Positions 57,624-64,000 of a DNA stretch of 64,000 nucleotides are shown here, in pieces. A program made the position numbers and the translations under genes. This DNA comes from Pelomonas sp. BJYL3. Its GTDB lineage: Bacteria > Pseudomonadota > Gammaproteobacteria > Burkholderiales > Burkholderiaceae_C. Where the stretch lies: contig NZ_JANZKX010000003.1 in assembly GCF_027257975.1 (NCBI RefSeq), forward strand, positions 682,001-746,000, read 5' to 3'. Numbering within the stretch: position 1 is the first letter of the stretch; every line of letters starts with the position of its first letter. The notes under the pieces are model-generated. The model worked only from the letters and a program-made list of their open reading frames with translations. It had not been told where the DNA came from and did not search any database.

Positions 57624-58294
57624 CAGTTGGCCTCCTTCTTGACCTTGACCTTGACAGCGGGACGCACGACCACATGGCCGTTCTTGGCGCCCGGCACGGC
57701 ACCCTTGACCAGCAGCAGCTGACGAGCTTCGTCAACGCGCACGATGTCGAGGTTCTGGGTGGTCACGGTCTCGTCGCCCATGTGGCCGGACATCTTCTTG
57801 CCCGGGAACACGCGACCCGGATCCTGCGCCATCGAGATGGAGCCCGGGACATTGTGCGAACGGCTGTTACCGTGGGAAGCGCGCTGCGAACCGAAGTTGT
57901 GGCGCTTGATGGTGCCGGCAAAGCCCTTACCAATCGAAGTACCTTGCACGTCGACCTTCTGGCCGGCGGCAAACAGGGTCACGGGCACCTGAGCGCCAGC
58001 CTTGTATTCGGCGGCGACGTCAGCTGCGACGCGGAATTCCTTGAGGATTTCACCGGCTTCCACACCCGCCTTGGCGAGGTGGCCGGCTTCCGGCTTGGTC
58101 ACGCGAGAGGCCTTGCGTGCACCGAACGCCACTTGAATGGCGCTGTAGCCGTCAGTCTCTTCGGTCTTGACCTGGGTCACGCGGTTGTTGGACACGTCCA
58201 GCACGGTCACGGGAATGGCGTCGCCATCGTCCGTGAAGATGCGCATCATGCCCACCTTGCGGCCCAGCAATCCGAGACGATTGCTAAGACTCAT
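57623..58294 (-). CDS. rplC: 50S ribosomal protein L3
   Basis: The 223-residue protein starts [20 protein letters not shown] and contains [20 protein letters not shown], the finger that reaches the peptidyl transferase centre. I start at 58294, dropping 19 upstream residues. It opens a transcription unit separated from rpsJ by a terminator, a promoter and a leader. Confidence 0.98.
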   Translation of the reverse strand: MSLSNRLGLLGRKVGMMRIFTDDGDAIPVTVLDVSNNRVTQVKTEETDGYSAIQVAFGARKASRVTKPEAGHLAKAGVEAGEILKEFRVAADVAAEYKAGAQVPVTLFAAGQKVDVQGTSIGKGFAGTIKRHNFGSQRASHGNSRSHNVPGSISMAQDPGRVFPGKKMSGHMGDETVTTQNLDIVRVDEARQLLLVKGAVPGAKNGHVVVRPAVKVKVKKEAN

Positions 58295-58494
58295 GTTTTT
58301 TCTCCAGCCCCTTTCGCCGCCAGGCCAAAGCCCCGCAGCTCCAAGAGCCATTTACAAACACCCGACAACGATTGGTCGGGCTGACCAAACACCGCTTGGA
58401 ACTCATCCCTCGGGCCGGTAAAGGCGCCCCGAGGCACGCATCCAGGCGATGCACTAAAGCCGCACTGGCGTAAACCAGCGCGGAAAAGTCTGCG
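58295..58494 (-). promoter_or_regulatory. About 200-nt structured leader of the rplC operon
   Basis: The RNA from the predicted start to rplC can form a seven-base hairpin (58408-58414 with 58428-58434, CCTCGGG/CCCGAGG). Two overlapping and mutually exclusive stems follow: TTGGTC/GACCAA (58383-58388 with 58372-58377) and CCCGAC/GTCGGG (58375-58380 with 58361-58366). Overlap at 58375-58377 means only one can exist at a time, as in an RNA switch. No T-tract follows either stem. Confidence 0.6.
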
Positions 58495-58524
58495 AGTATA
58501 GCGTCAACCCTGAGCGGGCCGCAA
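58495..58524 (-). promoter_or_regulatory. Promoter of the rplC operon
   Basis: On the minus strand TTGCGG (58519-58524) and TATACT (58495-58500) are 18 bp apart. It lies directly after the rpsJ terminator and gives a leader of about 195 nt before rplC. Confidence 0.7.
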
Positions 58525-58542
58525 GCGGCGTCACATCAGGGT

Positions 58543-58574
58543 CAAGAAAAAAGGGCAACCTGGAGGTTGCCCTT
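58543..58574 (-). terminator. Intrinsic terminator after rpsJ
   Basis: A ten-base perfect stem, AAGGGCAACC (58565-58574 on the minus strand) and GGTTGCCCTT (58551-58560), with a four-base loop is followed by TTTTTTCTT. It lies 52 bp past the rpsJ stop codon and is the best terminator in the ribosomal region. Confidence 0.93.
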
Positions 58575-58625
58575 CTCACGCTTGGGACGCGTAATGGCCT
58601 CAAGGACCACTCGCACCAGGCCGCA

Positions 58626-58937
58626 TTACTGCAGCTTGATTTCCACGTCCACGCCAGCCGGCAGGTCCAGCTTCATCAGGGCGTCAACCGTCTTGTCGGT
58701 CGGGTCGACGATGTCCATCAGACGCTGGTGGGTGCGGATTTCGAACTGGTCGCGCGAGGTCTTGTTGACGTGCGGCGAACGCAGGATGTCGAAACGCTCC
58801 AGGCGGGTCGGCAGGGGCACGGGGCCCTTGACGATGGCGCCGGTACGCTTGGCGGTGTCCACGATTTCCAGAGCCGACTGATCGATCAGCTTGTAATCGA
58901 AGGCCTTCAGGCGGATGCGGATCTTTTGCTTTTGCAT
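58626..58937 (-). CDS. rpsJ: 30S ribosomal protein S10 (NusE)
   Basis: The 103-residue protein starts [19 protein letters not shown] and contains [19 protein letters not shown]. It also acts as NusE in antitermination. It belongs by position to the str unit (after tuf), and a strong terminator separates it from rplC, unlike the E. coli S10 operon in which it is cotranscribed with rplC. Confidence 0.98.
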   Translation of the reverse strand: MQKQKIRIRLKAFDYKLIDQSALEIVDTAKRTGAIVKGPVPLPTRLERFDILRSPHVNKTSRDQFEIRTHQRLMDIVDPTDKTVDALMKLDLPAGVDVEIKLQ

Positions 58938-58990
58938 GACTGTTCCTTCAAAGAGCATGCGGCGGTGACGCCGCGTAAATGGTGATGACA

Positions 58991-59009
58991 GGCGGCCCTG
59001 GGGGCCGCC
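58991..59009 (-). other. Hairpin between tuf and rpsJ without a T-tract
   Basis: GGCGGCC (58991-58997) and GGCCGCC (59003-59009) form a seven-base GC stem 18 bp past the tuf stop codon. No T run follows, so an mRNA processing or stabilising element is more likely than a terminator. Confidence 0.5.
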
Positions 59010-59026
59010 CGAGAGTCACGCAGGAA

Positions 59027-60217
<1,191 letters not shown>

Positions 60218-60378
60218 TTCAATTCTCCAAAAAGAGCATTCATCCAGTCTGTTGGTTTAGCGTTTCCGCCGAGGCCTTGATCCCTGCCGGCTGGCAAGCA
60301 GGAGACTCTCGACGAAGACGATTCAAACCCGCACCGCCAGCACACACGACGGACGCCCGCAGGGCCGTCCACCGCACG

Positions 60379-60451
60379 GAGCCCGCGGATCCGGCTCTGC
60401 CGGGCCCTCGGGCTCGCCCCCTTGAGGGGGCCGCCGCAGGCGGTAGGGGGT
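60379..60451. repeat. Structured intergenic element, copy 3 (after fusA)
   Basis: GAGCCCG (60379-60385) pairs with CGGGCTC (60409-60415); then GCCCCC-TTGA-GGGGGC (60416-60431), a third stem CCGCC/GGCGG and TAGGGGG. The internal GGATCCGGCTCTGCCGGGCC is identical to that of copy 1 at 6266-6285. The outer stem is GAGCCCG where copy 1 has ACGCCTG, yet both pair perfectly. The element ends six bases from the fusA stop codon. Confidence 0.85.
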
Positions 60452-60456
60452 GGTCT

Positions 60457-62559
<2,103 letters not shown>

Positions 62560-62628
62560 GATCTTGCTCCAGATGCAGTGAGCCGCCAACGGGTCAGTAG
62601 AAACCCGAGGCGGCCAGAAAAGTCGTGT

Positions 62629-63099
62629 TTAGAAGCGGAAGTGCGAGAACGCCTTGTTGGCATCAGCCATACGGTGGACTTCGTCACGCTTCTTCATGGC
62701 GCCGCCGCGGCCTTCCGAGGCCTCCAGCAGTTCGTTGGCCAGGCGTTGAGCCATGGACTTCTCGCCACGCTTGCGGGCCGATTCCTTCAGCCAGCGCATG
62801 GCCAGAGCCATCCGGCGGACGGGGCGAACTTCCACGGGAACTTGGTAGTTCGCACCGCCGACACGGCGGGACTTCACTTCGACCATGGGCTTCACGTTGT
62901 TCAAGGCGATCATGAACACTTCCAGCGGATCCTTGCCGGCCTTCTTCTCGACTTGCTCGAGGGCGCCGTAAATGATGCGCTCGGCGACAGCCTTCTTGCC
63001 CGATTCCATGATGACGTTCATGAACTTGGACAGATCAACGCTACCGAACTTGGGATCAGGCAGGATCTCGCGCTTGGGTACTTCGCGACGACGTGGCAT
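62629..63099 (-). CDS. rpsG: 30S ribosomal protein S7
   Basis: The 156-residue protein starts [20 protein letters not shown] and contains [21 protein letters not shown]7 nucleates the 30S head and in E. coli represses translation of the str operon at the rpsL-rpsG junction. Here that junction is 174 bp long, leaving room for such a site. I start at 63099. Confidence 0.98.
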   Translation of the reverse strand: MPRRREVPKREILPDPKFGSVDLSKFMNVIMESGKKAVAERIIYGALEQVEKKAGKDPLEVFMIALNNVKPMVEVKSRRVGGANYQVPVEVRPVRRMALAMRWLKESARKRGEKSMAQRLANELLEASEGRGGAMKKRDEVHRMADANKAFSHFRF

Positions 63100-63273
63100 G
63101 GGTATTTCCTTCTTCGCTTCAGTTGGTCTGGCAATGGCTCGCTGCCATCTGCCGCAACCGGGGATGACCACGCATTCGGGACATCCACTTACTCGGCCGC
63201 TGTGCCCACTTTGGGGTCATGCGCTCCGCAAAAACATCCGACCAGAGCCTGAGGGCCGGTCGTGACAACTCAA

Positions 63274-63651
63274 TTAAGCCTTCTTCGGGCGCTTGGCACC
63301 GTACTTGGAACGGGACTGCTTGCGATCCTTGACGCCTTGCAGGTCCAGCGAACCGCGGACGATGTGGTAACGAACACCCGGCAGATCCTTCACACGGCCG
63401 CCGCGCACCAGCACGACGCTGTGCTCTTGAAGGTTGTGGCCTTCACCGCCGATGTAGGAAATCACCTCGAAGCCGTTGGTCAGGCGAACCTTGGCGACCT
63501 TACGCAGAGCGGAGTTCGGCTTCTTGGGGGTCGTGGTGTACACGCGGGTGCACACGCCACGACGCTGGGGGCATGCCTGCATGGCAGGCGACTTGGACTT
63601 CGTGACCTCGGTCTCACGACCTTGGCGCACGAGCTGGTTGATGGTTGGCAT
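63274..63651 (-). CDS. rpsL: 30S ribosomal protein S12
   Basis: The 125-residue protein starts [19 protein letters not shown]. The streptomycin-related lysines are wild type in [13 protein letters not shown] and [14 protein letters not shown] start at 63651, dropping nine upstream residues. It is the first gene of rpsL-rpsG-fusA-tuf-rpsJ. Confidence 0.98.
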   Translation of the reverse strand: MPTINQLVRQGRETEVTKSKSPAMQACPQRRGVCTRVYTTTPKKPNSALRKVAKVRLTNGFEVISYIGGEGHNLQEHSVVLVRGGRVKDLPGVRYHIVRGSLDLQGVKDRKQSRSKYGAKRPKKA

Positions 63652-64000
63652 AAGTAACTTGTTCCCGTTTGAAGTCACAGACCTCTAGTCGCCCGACATG
63701 TTTCACCCCCTGGCAAAACACCGCCTGAACATCGTGCCCACGCGCCCCTGCGACGCTGCCGCGAGAAGCACAAAAAGAAGCGCAAAAGCGCGCAACGCCA
63801 AGGCGCCGCACGCTGAGTTCAAGCTGTCTGCACCTCGATGGGCGCAGCTAGACCAACTAGAGAGCCCTCGATTGTATGCCAGCGAGCATCTTTTGCACAA
63901 GCGGCGGTGCCCGCAACGCCGATGGGCAGGGGCATTGCTGGGAAAATGAGCACCTCCTGACGACTCACGATCAGCCACCGGCCTCGCATTCCTCGGCCCC
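63652..64000 (-). promoter_or_regulatory. Promoter and about 210-nt leader of the str operon
   Basis: On the minus strand TTGTGC (63895-63900) and TACAAT (63871-63876) are 18 bp apart, predicting a start near 63864 and a leader of about 210 nt before rpsL. Short GC-rich inverted repeats such as GCGC-GCTTTT-GCGC occur in the leader. The bases 63901-64000 show no gene I can support. Two small open frames crossing this region (plus strand 63698-63949, minus strand 63703-63978) lack family features. Confidence 0.65.

Noticed and set aside
63703-63978. Minus-strand 91-codon frame upstream of rpsL
   Set aside because: It overlaps the str promoter and leader, is Arg/Ser/Cys-rich and resembles no family I know.

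Overview
This window is a GC-rich, gene-dense chromosomal segment of a betaproteobacterium, most likely Burkholderiales (Comamonadaceae or the Roseateles/Rubrivivax group). The grounds are the class II aldolase of CbbA type, the DUF1631 and Smg proteins, the def-fmt locus divergent from a LysM-dprA-smg locus, the fused LivM-LivG transporter protein and the str/S10/spc/alpha ribosomal layout. I see no insertion sequence, prophage, CRISPR array or rRNA gene.

Layout. 1-10200 is central metabolism (purC, fba, pyk, a malic enzyme-phosphotransacetylase chimera, pgk), interrupted by a wHTH-HATPase-DUF4325 regulator and a periplasmic binding-protein-like gene. 10290-17350 holds azlCD, a polysaccharide nucleotide-sugar dehydratase, a GIN-domain protein, a lipoprotein, htpX, fmt and def. 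17640-20520 is LysM-dprA-smg. 20600-26510 is a DUF1631 protein and secF-secD-yajC. 26680-32050 is a complete-looking hydroxyproline catabolic operon (deaminase, GntR regulator, epimerase, three-subunit D-hydroxyproline dehydrogenase) with its own strong promoter; only the last enzyme, alpha-ketoglutarate semialdehyde dehydrogenase, is not in view. 32760-37380 is a branched-chain amino-acid-type ABC transporter without a binding protein, divergent from a crotonase-family gene that has lost both catalytic glutamates. 37620-40560 contains two paralogous small Cys-rich proteins flanking tdk and an ArsR regulator, then a ProQ/FinO RNA chaperone. 40725-43020 has two identical initiator tRNA genes and dsbD.

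43250-63651 is the large ribosomal superlocus, all on the minus strand and read from high to low coordinates: rpsL-rpsG-fusA-tuf-rpsJ, then rplC-rplD-rplW-rplB-rpsS-rplV-rpsC-rplP-rpmC-rpsQ, then a peroxiredoxin, then rplN-rplX-rplE-rpsN-rpsH-rplF-rplR-rpsE-rpmD-rplO-secY-infA-rpmJ-rpsM-rpsK-rpsD-rpoA-rplQ. Sequence signals divide it into separate transcription units. There are strong intrinsic terminators after rpsJ and rpsQ, and good sigma70-like promoters with about 180-210 nt leaders before rpsL, rplC and rplN.

Points of most interest are the rplC leader with two mutually exclusive hairpins, the peroxiredoxin at the S10/spc junction, a three-copy structured intergenic element placed just after the stop codons of maeB, rpoA and fusA, the one-chain ATPase/STAS-like regulator, the paired Cys-rich small proteins, and the catalytically altered crotonase. 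I found no evidence here for a wholly new multi-gene defence or mobile system.
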